Of a DNA stretch of 5,502 nucleotides, positions 1-5,502 are shown piece after piece. Position 1 is the stretch's first letter. Every line of letters begins with the position of its first letter. Made by a program: the position numbers and the translations under genes. This DNA is from Lutibacter sp. (GTDB taxonomy: Bacteria > Bacteroidota > Bacteroidia > Flavobacteriales > Flavobacteriaceae), in assembly GCA_030748365.1 (NCBI GenBank), contig JASMME010000104.1, positions 1 through 5,502 of the forward strand, read 5' to 3'. The notes below the pieces were generated by a model. The model searched no databases. It had not been told where the DNA came from and worked only from the letters and a program-made list of their open reading frames with translations.

Positions 1-449
1 ACAGGGCACGGCGGCTCAAGGTACCTGTCGGGGTTTTTGACCGATCCACTTTCTACGAAACGGACGAGGTACTGGAAATGCTTAAAGCGGAAGCTGACTT
101 TGTGATACTGGCTGGTTTTTTATGGAAGGTGCCGGAAAAAATCCTACGGGCTTTTCCCAATAAAATAATTAACATACACCCGGCCCTGCTACCCAAGTAT
201 GGTGGAAAGGGTATGTACGGCCACCACGTACATCAGGCAGTAATTGACCACAAAGAGCCGGTGTCAGGCATCACCATCCATTTTGTAAATGAGCACTATG
301 ATGAAGGAGCGATTGTTTTTCAGCAGACAGTAGCCGTAGCTCCTACCGACACCCCTGAGTCCCTGGCGCAAAAGATACACAAGTTGGAACACACCCATTT
401 CCCGGCGGTGATAGAAGCCATTTTATCGGATAACAGCACCCATGGTTAA
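1..449 (+). CDS. purN: Phosphoribosylglycinamide formyltransferase (GART), 5'-truncated by window edge
   Basis: PurN transfers a formyl group from 10-formyltetrahydrofolate to glycinamide ribonucleotide, the third step of cytosolic de novo purine synthesis. The open frame runs in from the left edge (first full codon at base 3, reading RARRLKVPVGVFDRS), so the ATG at 78 is internal; about 148 residues are visible. The chain VILAGFLWKV leads into NIHPALLPKY, which holds the family's catalytic Asn and His (visible residues 57 and 59). The catalytic Asp lies in HYDEGAIVFQ (visible residue 100). Compared with E. coli PurN from memory, the loop after LLPKY is about four residues longer (GGKGMYGHHVH for PGLHTHR), a form I associate with Bacteroidota. 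The C-terminal helix is complete and the stop is TAA at 447-449. The last 8 bases overlap rnhA, so the two genes are probably co-transcribed from a promoter left of the window. Assignment is secure; the N-terminal third is unseen. Confidence 0.95.
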   Translation, partial: RARRLKVPVGVFDRSTFYETDEVLEMLKAEADFVILAGFLWKVPEKILRAFPNKIINIHPALLPKYGGKGMYGHHVHQAVIDHKEPVSGITIHFVNEHYDEGAIVFQQTVAVAPTDTPESLAQKIHKLEHTHFPAVIEAILSDNSTHG

Positions 450-918
450 GATTCATATATATACCGATGGTGCCTGTAGCGGCAATCCCGGACCAGGAGG
501 CTACGGAATTGTCATGGAATGGGTGGGCACTTCCTATAAAAAGGAATTTTCACAGGGCTATACAAAAACGACCAACAACCGTATGGAGCTTTTAGCGGTC
601 ATTGTGGCCTTGGAAAAAATCACGGTGCCCGAAGCCGCCATCACGGTGTTTTCCGATTCAAAATACGTAGTGGATGCGGTACGCCTTCAGTGGCTTTCCG
701 GCTGGCAGAAAAGGCGTTTTAAAAATGTAAAGAATGCTGATTTGTGGAAACGATTTCTCCTGATAGACCATGCAAAAAAAGCCCGCTTTGAATGGATAAA
801 AGGCCACAACAACCATCCGCAAAACGAACGTTGTGACAGGCTAGCGGTACAAGCCGCTAAAAAGGACAATCTACTAACAGACACCGGCTATGTTAGTGGC
901 CCCGATACCTTGTTTTAG
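442..918 (+). CDS. rnhA: Ribonuclease HI
   Basis: RNase HI cuts the RNA strand of RNA-DNA hybrids, removing primers and R-loops in the cytoplasm. At 158 residues it has the usual length of a single-domain bacterial enzyme. The four metal-binding acidic residues are visible: D9 in YTDGACSGNPGPGG, E49 in TNNRMEL, D72 in FSDSKYV and D132 in NERCDRLA. The assisting His is H122 in WIKGHNNHPQN. The basic segment with paired aromatics at residues 81-105 (LQWLSGWQKRRFKN) matches the substrate-handling helix of the E. coli-type enzyme, so this is not the basic-protrusion-lacking type. The ATG at 442 lies inside the end of purN (8-base overlap in a different frame), and the conserved strand KIHIYTDGA starts directly after it, which supports this start and suggests translational coupling. 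The TAG stop overlaps the stop of sufS on the other strand. There is no N-terminal hybrid-binding domain. Confidence 0.97.
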   Translation: MVKIHIYTDGACSGNPGPGGYGIVMEWVGTSYKKEFSQGYTKTTNNRMELLAVIVALEKITVPEAAITVFSDSKYVVDAVRLQWLSGWQKRRFKNVKNADLWKRFLLIDHAKKARFEWIKGHNNHPQNERCDRLAVQAAKKDNLLTDTGYVSGPDTLF

Positions 919-2129
919 CTGAGCATCTCCTTTGCCTTGCACAGTCCCTTGTATAAACGGTCAATTTCTTCATAGGTATTGTAGAATGAAAAGGAAGCCC
1001 TTACCGTACCGGGGATCTTATAAAAATCCATCACAGGTTGTGCACAGTGGTGTCCAGTTCTAACCGCAATACCCATTTGATCGAGGATAGACCCGATATC
1101 GTAGGGGTGGATATCTCCTATATTAAAGGAAATCACAGCGGTTTTTCGGGCAGCGGTGCCATAAATCTTCAAACCTTCGATTTGACCCAGTTTTTCGGTG
1201 GCATAGGCTAGCAGCCTATCTTCATAGGCCGCGATGTTCTCAAAGCCGATACCATTTAAGTAGTCAATGGCAGTTCCCAGGGCAATGACGCCGGCAATGT
1301 TTGGCGTTCCCGCCTCAAATTTATGAGGCAAATCCGCATAGGTGGTCTTTTCAAAGGAAACTTCCTGGATCATTTCACCGCCCCCCTGATAGGGAGGGAG
1401 TTTGTCTAACCACGACTCTTTGCCGTATAAGATGCCCACCCCTGTTGGCCCGCAGAGTTTATGACCGGCAGCCACATAGAAATCTGCCCCCAGTGCCTGA
1501 ACGTCTGGCCTGATATGTGGGCAACTTTGGGCGCCGTCAATCAGTACTGCGGCTCCTGCTTTATGGGCCCTGTCAATAATATCTTCGATTGGGTTGATTG
1601 TCCCCAGCGCATTGGACACGTGGTTGACAAACACCAGCCGGGTCTTTTCAGTAAGCAGATCGCCATACCTTTCCATGACCAGTTCTCCCTCTTCATTCAT
1701 AGGGAGTACCTTTAGTACCGCCCCGGTTTCTTCACAGAGCATTTGCCAGGGTACGATGTTGGAATGGTGCTCCATGGCAGAAACGATGACTTCCTCACCT
1801 TTCTTTAGCAGGGTCCTAAAACCCGCAGCCACTATATTGATGCTGTGGGTAGCTCCGGATGTCAGGATGATTTCATGGCTTTTGGCAGCGTTAAAATGTT
1901 TCTGAATCTTTATTCTCGATCCCTCATAAGCATCGGTAGCCCGTTGGCTCAGGCTGTGTACCCCCCGGTGAATATTGGCATTGGTAGTGGTGTAATACGC
2001 GCTGATACTATCAATGACCACCTGTGGTTTTTGGCTGGTTGCCGCATTGTCAAAATAGACAAGGGGCTGGCCGTGTATTTTTTCTTGCAGGATAGGAAAA
2101 TCAGCCCGGATGGTATCTACAGCGATCAT
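915..2129 (-). CDS. sufS: Cysteine desulfurase SufS (group II, PLP-dependent)
   Basis: SufS takes sulfur from L-cysteine, releasing alanine, and passes it as a persulfide through a SufE- or SufU-type carrier to the SufBCD scaffold. The 404 residues are close to the 406 of E. coli SufS and align end to end from memory. Visible elements are: the N-terminal VRADFP-like IRADFPIL; HRGVHSLSQRAT (residues 54-65); the PLP-stacking His in SAMEHHSNIVPWQM (117-130); LIDGAQS with PLP-contacting D198; the Schiff-base lysine K224 in AAGHKLCGPTGVG; FEAGTPN (271-277); and the catalytic cysteine C362 in RTGHHCAQP. The short active-site loop around C362 is of the SufS type rather than the longer IscS/NifS type. 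The glycine loop reads TSGATHS where most homologues have G-T-T, a mild oddity. The ATG is preceded by A-rich sequence with no Shine-Dalgarno, and a good promoter lies 28 bases upstream. The gene is separated from sufCD by the divergent hydrolase and no sufE follows it. Confidence 0.96.
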   Translation of the reverse strand: MIAVDTIRADFPILQEKIHGQPLVYFDNAATSQKPQVVIDSISAYYTTTNANIHRGVHSLSQRATDAYEGSRIKIQKHFNAAKSHEIILTSGATHSINIVAAGFRTLLKKGEEVIVSAMEHHSNIVPWQMLCEETGAVLKVLPMNEEGELVMERYGDLLTEKTRLVFVNHVSNALGTINPIEDIIDRAHKAGAAVLIDGAQSCPHIRPDVQALGADFYVAAGHKLCGPTGVGILYGKESWLDKLPPYQGGGEMIQEVSFEKTTYADLPHKFEAGTPNIAGVIALGTAIDYLNGIGFENIAAYEDRLLAYATEKLGQIEGLKIYGTAARKTAVISFNIGDIHPYDIGSILDQMGIAVRTGHHCAQPVMDFYKIPGTVRASFSFYNTYEEIDRLYKGLCKAKEMLS

Positions 2130-2156
2130 GGTTTAGCAATAAGATTGTTCTTGTCA

Positions 2157-2190
2157 CAAAAATAGCCAAACAAATCAATTATGTGGTCAA
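2157..2190 (-). promoter_or_regulatory. Putative Bacteroidota-type promoter of sufS
   Basis: On the minus strand the -7 box reads TATTTTTG (2164 down to 2157), an exact match to the TAnnTTTG consensus of Bacteroidota sigma-ABfr promoters. The -33 box is TTG within TTGACC (2190 down to 2185). The spacing from TTG to the -7 box is 23 bases, at the long end of what I recall for flavobacteria. The inferred transcript would begin near 2150-2152 and give a leader of a little over 20 bases before the sufS ATG, which is plausible. The match is seen; activity is inferred. It implies that sufS does not depend on the sufCD transcript. Confidence 0.55.
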
Positions 2191-2195
2191 TTTGT

Positions 2196-2207
2196 CTATA
2201 TTTATAG
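2196..2207. repeat. Short inverted repeat CTATA-tt-TATAG, possible operator half of a pair
   Basis: CTATA (2196-2200) and TATAG (2203-2207) are a perfect inverted repeat with a 2-base spacer. It lies just upstream of the inferred -33 box of sufS. Its centre (2201.5) is 20 bases from the centre of the next palindrome (2221.5), about two helical turns. It is AT-rich and short, so chance is possible; function as a protein-binding site is inference only. Confidence 0.25.
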
Positions 2208-2213
2208 AACCTT

Positions 2214-2232
2214 AGTCATTCGAATGATGACT
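2214..2232. repeat. Palindromic element AGTCAT-N7-ATGACT with nested 12-bp perfect palindrome
   Basis: The 19 bases AGTCATTCGAATGATGACT hold two overlapping symmetries. One is a perfect 12-bp palindrome, TCATTCGAATGA, at 2216-2227. The other is a 6-bp inverted repeat AGTCAT/ATGACT with a 7-base spacer. The element sits in the divergent region between sufS and the hydrolase gene, upstream of the inferred sufS promoter by about 60-80 bases. It has the size of a dimeric regulator site or could form a small RNA hairpin. The symmetry is seen; the binding factor is unknown. Confidence 0.4.
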
Positions 2233-2236
2233 ATTG

Positions 2237-2281
2237 AGCCAACAACAAGTTGGTGACCCGTTTACGAAGGGTTGTTTGGCT
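2237..2281 (+). other. Imperfect hairpin in the leader region of the serine hydrolase gene
   Basis: AGCCAACAAC (2237-2246) pairs with GTTGTTTGGCT (2271-2281) as a 10-bp stem with one bulged base, enclosing 24 bases. A competing smaller hairpin CCAAC-AACAA-GTTGG (2239-2253) uses the same 5' arm, and ACCC/GGGT (2256-2259 with 2269-2272) can pair inside. The structure ends 34 bases before the hydrolase ATG, so it would fall in the 5' leader if transcription starts upstream of it. No U-tract follows, so it is not a typical intrinsic terminator. It matches no riboswitch class that I recognise; regulation is speculation. Confidence 0.35.
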
Positions 2282-2315
2282 AGCAGTGAAAATCCATCTT
2301 ATTAGAAAATAACCC

Positions 2316-3656
2316 ATGAAAAAAAATAGTTTACGCCTGCTTTTTTTGTGCCTGATTGCTTTGGTCGTTTATCAATATCCTCGCTTAAACATCGTTACCG
2401 GTTTTGCTGCTAAAAGTGTTTGCTCCTGTACCTTTGAAGCTGGGCGTACCTTGGCGTCCATAGAACAGGGAGACAATGATTTTTCCCTAGTTCGTTATAC
2501 CCGCAATACGATAGATACGCTTCAAAAGACTGCGACGGCTAGCATTGTTGGCCTACAAAAAAGAACGGCTGTTTACAAGGAAGGCCTCGGTTGTGTCTTG
2601 TTACCCTCAGGTACCAACACCCTGCAGGACCCCCTCCTTAAGCCAAACCGAATCCACGAATTTTCACCCCTTGCCTATCCAATGGGCGACGCGGCCCAAC
2701 AAGACACCGTTTTTCCGGAAGTAGCCTACCGGCAACTGAGCAAAGCCGTAGAGAACGCCTTTGATAAGGAGGGGGCACAGGAGCAACGCACCCGTGCAGT
2801 CCTCGTGCTGTACAAAGACCAGTTGATTGCAGAACGCTATGCCCCTGGATTTACCAGCGAAACCAAGTTTCTGGGTTGGTCCATGACCAAGAGTATAACC
2901 AGTGCGGTGCTGGGAATCCTCAAAAAACAAGGAAAAGTTACCCTGTCTCAGGATCACCTGTTCCCTGAATGGGAAAGTGATGAACGTGCAGACATCACCC
3001 TAGGCAATTTACTTCAGATGAACACTGGACTGGCATGGGAAGAAGACTATAACAAGGTCTGTGATGTCACCAATATGCTCTTTGTAGATAAGGACAAGGC
3101 CCAAACCCAGTTATACAAACCTCTTATCGGAAAGCCCGGCCAAAGTTGGCTTTATTCTTCTGGGGTTACCAACCTGCTTTCGGGATTTATCCGTCACCAG
3201 TTTGATAATACCCAGGACTACCTCGATTTTTGGTATCAATCATTGATCGATCGAATCGGTATGCATTCCATGACCATAGAAACTGACCTAACAGGCAACT
3301 ACCTGGGCTCTTCCTATGGCTGGGCCACAGCCAGGGATTGGGCAAAGTTTGGGCTGTTATACCTGCACAAGGGCCATTGGTATGGTACACAGATCCTCGA
3401 GGAATCCTGGGTTGACTTTTCCCGAACACCCACCCATAACTCCAACACCTACGGTGGTCATTTTTGGCTCAATATAGATGGGCAGGCTTATCCCAATGCG
3501 CCCCACGACCTGTTTTCTTGCAATGGATACCAGGGACAATACGTATTTATCATTCCCTCAAAAGAAATGGTCATTGTACGGTTTGGTTTAAAGGAAGACC
3601 CCGAATTTAACGTAGATACTTTCCTAAAAGAAGTACTGGCTGCTGTTGAGGTTTAG
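2316..3656 (+). CDS. Exported serine hydrolase, class C beta-lactamase / EstB-NylB-like family
   Basis: This 446-residue protein belongs to the serine beta-lactamase-like (class C, penicillin-binding) superfamily, whose members hydrolyse esters, amides or D-amino-acid peptides. The N-terminus is basic then hydrophobic (KKNSLR, then about residues 7-19), giving a signal peptide or signal anchor; no clear cleavage site or lipobox is seen, so periplasmic or membrane-tethered location is inferred. A family motif FAAKSVCSCTF follows at 30-40, and C36, C38 and C93 (GLGCVLLP) could form a disulfide after export. The catalytic domain runs from about 155 to the end: nucleophile S189 and base K192 in GWSMTKSITS, LLQMNTGLAWEEDY (232-245), and Y280 in WLYSSGVTNLLSG, where the usual third motif residue Asn is Ser. 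The KTG motif is absent; NGYQGQYVFIIP (403-414) occupies that place, as in NylB- and EstB-like enzymes. The substrate is unknown. It diverges from sufS, converges on sufD with a 9-base gap, and has an A-rich start region with no Shine-Dalgarno. Confidence 0.88.
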   Translation: MKKNSLRLLFLCLIALVVYQYPRLNIVTGFAAKSVCSCTFEAGRTLASIEQGDNDFSLVRYTRNTIDTLQKTATASIVGLQKRTAVYKEGLGCVLLPSGTNTLQDPLLKPNRIHEFSPLAYPMGDAAQQDTVFPEVAYRQLSKAVENAFDKEGAQEQRTRAVLVLYKDQLIAERYAPGFTSETKFLGWSMTKSITSAVLGILKKQGKVTLSQDHLFPEWESDERADITLGNLLQMNTGLAWEEDYNKVCDVTNMLFVDKDKAQTQLYKPLIGKPGQSWLYSSGVTNLLSGFIRHQFDNTQDYLDFWYQSLIDRIGMHSMTIETDLTGNYLGSSYGWATARDWAKFGLLYLHKGHWYGTQILEESWVDFSRTPTHNSNTYGGHFWLNIDGQAYPNAPHDLFSCNGYQGQYVFIIPSKEMVIVRFGLKEDPEFNVDTFLKEVLAAVEV

Positions 3657-3661
3657 GGGGA

Positions 3662-3681
3662 GGGGTTAGAGGTCAAACCCT
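3662..3681. terminator. Weak hairpin between the converging hydrolase and sufD ends
   Basis: GGGGTT (3662-3667) can pair with AACCCT (3676-3681), one pair being a wobble, around an 8-base loop. It spans the sufD stop and is the only stem near the 9-base gap between the two converging genes. Neither strand has a following U-tract, so this is at best a poor terminator. It is listed because no better candidate exists for either transcript. Confidence 0.15.
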
Positions 3682-4988
3682 AGTTCTACACCCAGTTTAC
3701 TAGCGATTAGCTGGGTAATTCTTGCTTTTAGCTGTGGGATTTTGATCTTGTTTACCACATCGTTTCCAAAGGCGTATAAGAGCAAGGCCCGTGCCTCTTT
3801 TTCGGGAATACCCCTCGATTGTAGGTAGAACAAGGCGTCTTTATCCAATTGTCCGATGGTACAGCCGTGGGAGCATTTTACATCATCGGCAAAGATTTCC
3901 AGTTGTGGTTTGGCGTTTACCGAAGCACCGTCATCGATCAAAACACTGTTGTTTTGTTGGAAGGCATTTGTTTTCTGGGCCTCTTTGGCCACCATAACCT
4001 TTCCGTTGAATACCCCAATTGACCGATCGGCATAGATACCCTTGTACAACTCGTGACTTTCACAATTTGGATGTCGGTGGTTTACCAGGGTATGGTTGTC
4101 TACATGCTGTGTATTGCCTAGGACACTCAGGCCGTTTAGGTGGGAACTAATGTTTTCACCGTCGTGGTAGAATTCTAGGTTGTTACGGGTCAGTTTGCCG
4201 CCAAAGGAAAAGGTATTTACCGACACCACACTTTCTTTTTTTTGCGAAACATAGGTACTGTCAATCAGCGAAGCGTGGAGGGTGTCTCGTTGGATTTTAT
4301 AATAATCGACCACAGCGCGTTTGTGTGCAAAGATTTCGGTTACCGCATTGGTAAGCGTGGTGTTCTCCGACAGGTTTTGGTGGCGCTCAATAATCTGGAC
4401 ATGTGCGTTTTCTCCTACCACAATCAAATTCCGCGGTTGTAACAACACGTTGTGTTCACTACCAGTGGAAAAATTGAGTATCTGGATTGGTTTTGGAACG
4501 ATTGTATTCCTAGGAATATTGACAAACGCTCCTTCCCGGGTAAAGGCTGTATTGAGTTCAGACAGGCTGTTGCGTTCCTTGGGGATCGTATTGAAATACC
4601 GGTCTATCACCAGGTTGTACTTTGGTTTGCTCAAGGCTGAGGAGAGTACACAAATGTCATAACCCTCATGGGTGGTACTCGATAGAAAGGCACTAAAAAC
4701 ACCATCAATAAAAATCAGGTTATAGGAATCGATCTCATTGATTAGGTATTCCTTTACCTGTTTGAAGCCAACGGGTTTTCCCGGGGCGGGAAACAAACTG
4801 AAGTCTGTTTGTAACAGGGCTTTTAAAGAGGTGTATTTCCAGGCTTCGTCCTTTTTGGAAGGAAACCCCTGTTGTTCGAAAGACTGTATGGCGCGGGTCC
4901 TGATCTCGTGTACCTTGGCATCGAGGTCTATACCGGCACTGTTTTCAAAGGCCAGGAATGAAGAGGCTAATTTTTCTGTTAGGTCCAT
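3666..4988 (-). CDS. sufD: Fe-S cluster assembly scaffold protein SufD
   Basis: SufD pairs with SufB and two SufC ATPases in the cytosolic SufBC2D complex that builds Fe-S clusters on the SufB-SufD interface. Length is 440 residues, slightly above E. coli SufD (about 423). The N-terminal helical part includes the family signature KKDEAWKYTSLKALL (45-59). A right-handed beta-helix core follows from about residue 150 to 370, rich in strand-turn repeats (for example FVNIPRNTIVPKPIQIL, then VVGENAHVQIIERH). The conserved C-terminal block ADDVKCSHGCTIGQLDKDAL contains C372 and H374, which correspond to the SufD Cys/His needed at the SufB interface in E. coli; an extra C376 lies four residues on. 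The closing helices (LQSRGIPEKEARALLLYAFGND) bind SufC in the family. The ATG follows the sufC stop after 3 bases, so translation is probably coupled. It is told from SufB by length and by the CSHG block. Confidence 0.96.
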   Translation of the reverse strand: MDLTEKLASSFLAFENSAGIDLDAKVHEIRTRAIQSFEQQGFPSKKDEAWKYTSLKALLQTDFSLFPAPGKPVGFKQVKEYLINEIDSYNLIFIDGVFSAFLSSTTHEGYDICVLSSALSKPKYNLVIDRYFNTIPKERNSLSELNTAFTREGAFVNIPRNTIVPKPIQILNFSTGSEHNVLLQPRNLIVVGENAHVQIIERHQNLSENTTLTNAVTEIFAHKRAVVDYYKIQRDTLHASLIDSTYVSQKKESVVSVNTFSFGGKLTRNNLEFYHDGENISSHLNGLSVLGNTQHVDNHTLVNHRHPNCESHELYKGIYADRSIGVFNGKVMVAKEAQKTNAFQQNNSVLIDDGASVNAKPQLEIFADDVKCSHGCTIGQLDKDALFYLQSRGIPEKEARALLLYAFGNDVVNKIKIPQLKARITQLIASKLGVELGFDL

Positions 4989-4991
4989 CGC

Positions 4992-5502
4992 TTATTTTTT
5001 CAGCCAGTCATATCCTTTTTCCTCCAACTCCAGGGCCAGTTCCTTGCCGCCAGATTTTACAATCTTTCCGTTGTGCAACACATGTACAAAATCGGGTACA
5101 ATGTATTCCAGCAGGCGTTGGTAGTGGGTGATCAACACAATAGAATTATTGTGGCCCTTTAATTTGTTTACACCTGTGGCCACAATCTTTAAGGCATCGA
5201 TGTCCAGTCCTGAATCTGTTTCGTCTAAAATGGCGAGTTTGGGTTCGAGCATGGCCATTTGGAAGATCTCATTCCTTTTTTTCTCCCCTCCGGAAAAGCC
5301 CTCGTTTAAAGAGCGCGATAAAAACTTACGATCAATCTCTAGCATGGCCGCTTTTTCCCGGATTAGTTGTAATAACTCCTTGGCCGGTATCTCGTCCATT
5401 CCTTTGGCCTTACGGGTTTCGTTGATGGCGGTTTTGATAAAATTGGTTACCGTTACACCTGGTATTTCCACCGGATACTGAAAGGACAGGAAGAGTCCTT
5501 TA
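4992..5502 (-). CDS. sufC: Fe-S assembly ATPase SufC, N-terminus cut by window edge
   Basis: SufC is the ABC-type ATPase of SufBC2D; its ATP-driven dimerisation opens the SufB-SufD interface for cluster assembly. It is cytosolic and not a transporter. About 170 C-terminal residues are visible, and the frame is open to the right edge, with [10 protein letters not shown] before the GTG at 5471, so that GTG is an internal Val codon. The Q-loop is [13 protein letters not shown]; the ABC signature is [10 protein letters not shown] (from visible residue 69); Walker B is [14 protein letters not shown] (from residue 89, Asp then catalytic Glu); and the switch His is in [11 protein letters not shown] (residue 126). 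The block around SGGEKKRNE and [12 protein letters not shown] is typical of SufC and unlike ordinary transporter ATPases. Walker A lies outside the window. TAA at 4994-4992 is followed by GCG and the sufD ATG. A sufB gene is expected further right on the same strand, but this cannot be seen. Confidence 0.96.
   Translation of the reverse strand, partial: KGLFLSFQYPVEIPGVTVTNFIKTAINETRKAKGMDEIPAKELLQLIREKAAMLEIDRKFLSRSLNEGFSGGEKKRNEIFQMAMLEPKLAILDETDSGLDIDALKIVATGVNKLKGHNNSIVLITHYQRLLEYIVPDFVHVLHNGKIVKSGGKELALELEEKGYDWLKK

Noticed and set aside
78..80. ATG at 78 as the start of purN
   Set aside because: The frame is open back to base 3 and encodes residues (RARRLKVPV) that align with the segment before this point in PurN, so the gene is truncated by the window and the ATG is internal.
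1845..2165. Plus-strand open frame of 106 codons opposite the start of sufS and into the intergenic region
   Set aside because: It is almost entirely antisense to conserved sufS sequence and runs over the sufS promoter; nothing in its translation suggests a real protein.
2197..2204. TATATTTA as a -7 box for the hydrolase on the plus strand
   Set aside because: It has one mismatch to TAnnTTTG, lacks a TTG box at the right distance upstream, and is better explained as part of the CTATA/TATAG repeat. No convincing plus-strand promoter was found.
2237..2281. Integron attC site
   Set aside because: The arms do not fit the RYYYAAC and GTTRRRY core sites, and no cassette array or integrase is nearby.
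2316..2354. Lipoprotein signal in the hydrolase (Cys12 in LLFLCLI, or Cys36)
   Set aside because: Neither Cys has Gly, Ala or Ser at -1 in a proper lipobox, and Cys36 lies well past the hydrophobic segment.
2130..3665. Hydrolase gene as cargo of a mobile element
   Set aside because: I saw no terminal inverted repeats, target duplication, transposase fragment or obvious change in base composition at its borders.
4321..5124. Plus-strand open frames of 60-130 codons opposite sufD and sufC
   Set aside because: They lie wholly antisense to strongly conserved genes, show no recognisable protein features and overlap one another; they are shadows of the real coding frames.
5469..5471. GTG at 5471 as the start of sufC
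   Set aside because: It is the Val of the conserved Q-loop segment [10 protein letters not shown] and the frame continues to the window edge.

Overview
The window looks like chromosomal DNA of a Bacteroidota, most likely of the Flavobacteriia. The evidence is threefold: the protein variants (a PurN with a longer loop after its catalytic His, and a class C beta-lactamase-like hydrolase of the FAAK..CS..F type); a promoter upstream of sufS that fits the Bacteroidota -7 consensus TAnnTTTG; and start codons preceded by A-rich sequence with no Shine-Dalgarno motif. The species cannot be fixed from the sequence alone.

Layout. Bases 1-918 (+): the 3' part of purN (purine synthesis), overlapped by rnhA (RNase HI). 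Bases 915-2129 (-): sufS, the cysteine desulfurase, converging on rnhA so tightly that their stop codons overlap. Bases 2130-2315: a 186-base divergent intergenic region with a good sufS promoter, two short palindromes and a longer imperfect hairpin. Bases 2316-3656 (+): an exported serine hydrolase. Bases 3666-4988 (-): sufD. Bases 4992-5502 (-): sufC, cut by the window edge. Apart from the 186-base region, almost every base is coding.

How the genes work together. SufC and SufD are expected to form, with a SufB gene probably just beyond the right edge, the SufBCD Fe-S scaffold. SufS supplies persulfide sulfur to that scaffold. Here sufCD and sufS share a strand but are separated by the opposite-strand hydrolase gene, so sufS appears to be transcribed from its own promoter. 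No sufE or sufU lies next to sufS in this window. purN and rnhA are housekeeping genes in one translationally overlapping unit.

No mobile element, CRISPR array, RNA gene or clearly new system is visible. The points most worth a second look are the split suf locus, the palindromes and hairpin in the sufS/hydrolase intergenic region, and the atypical active-site motifs of the hydrolase.
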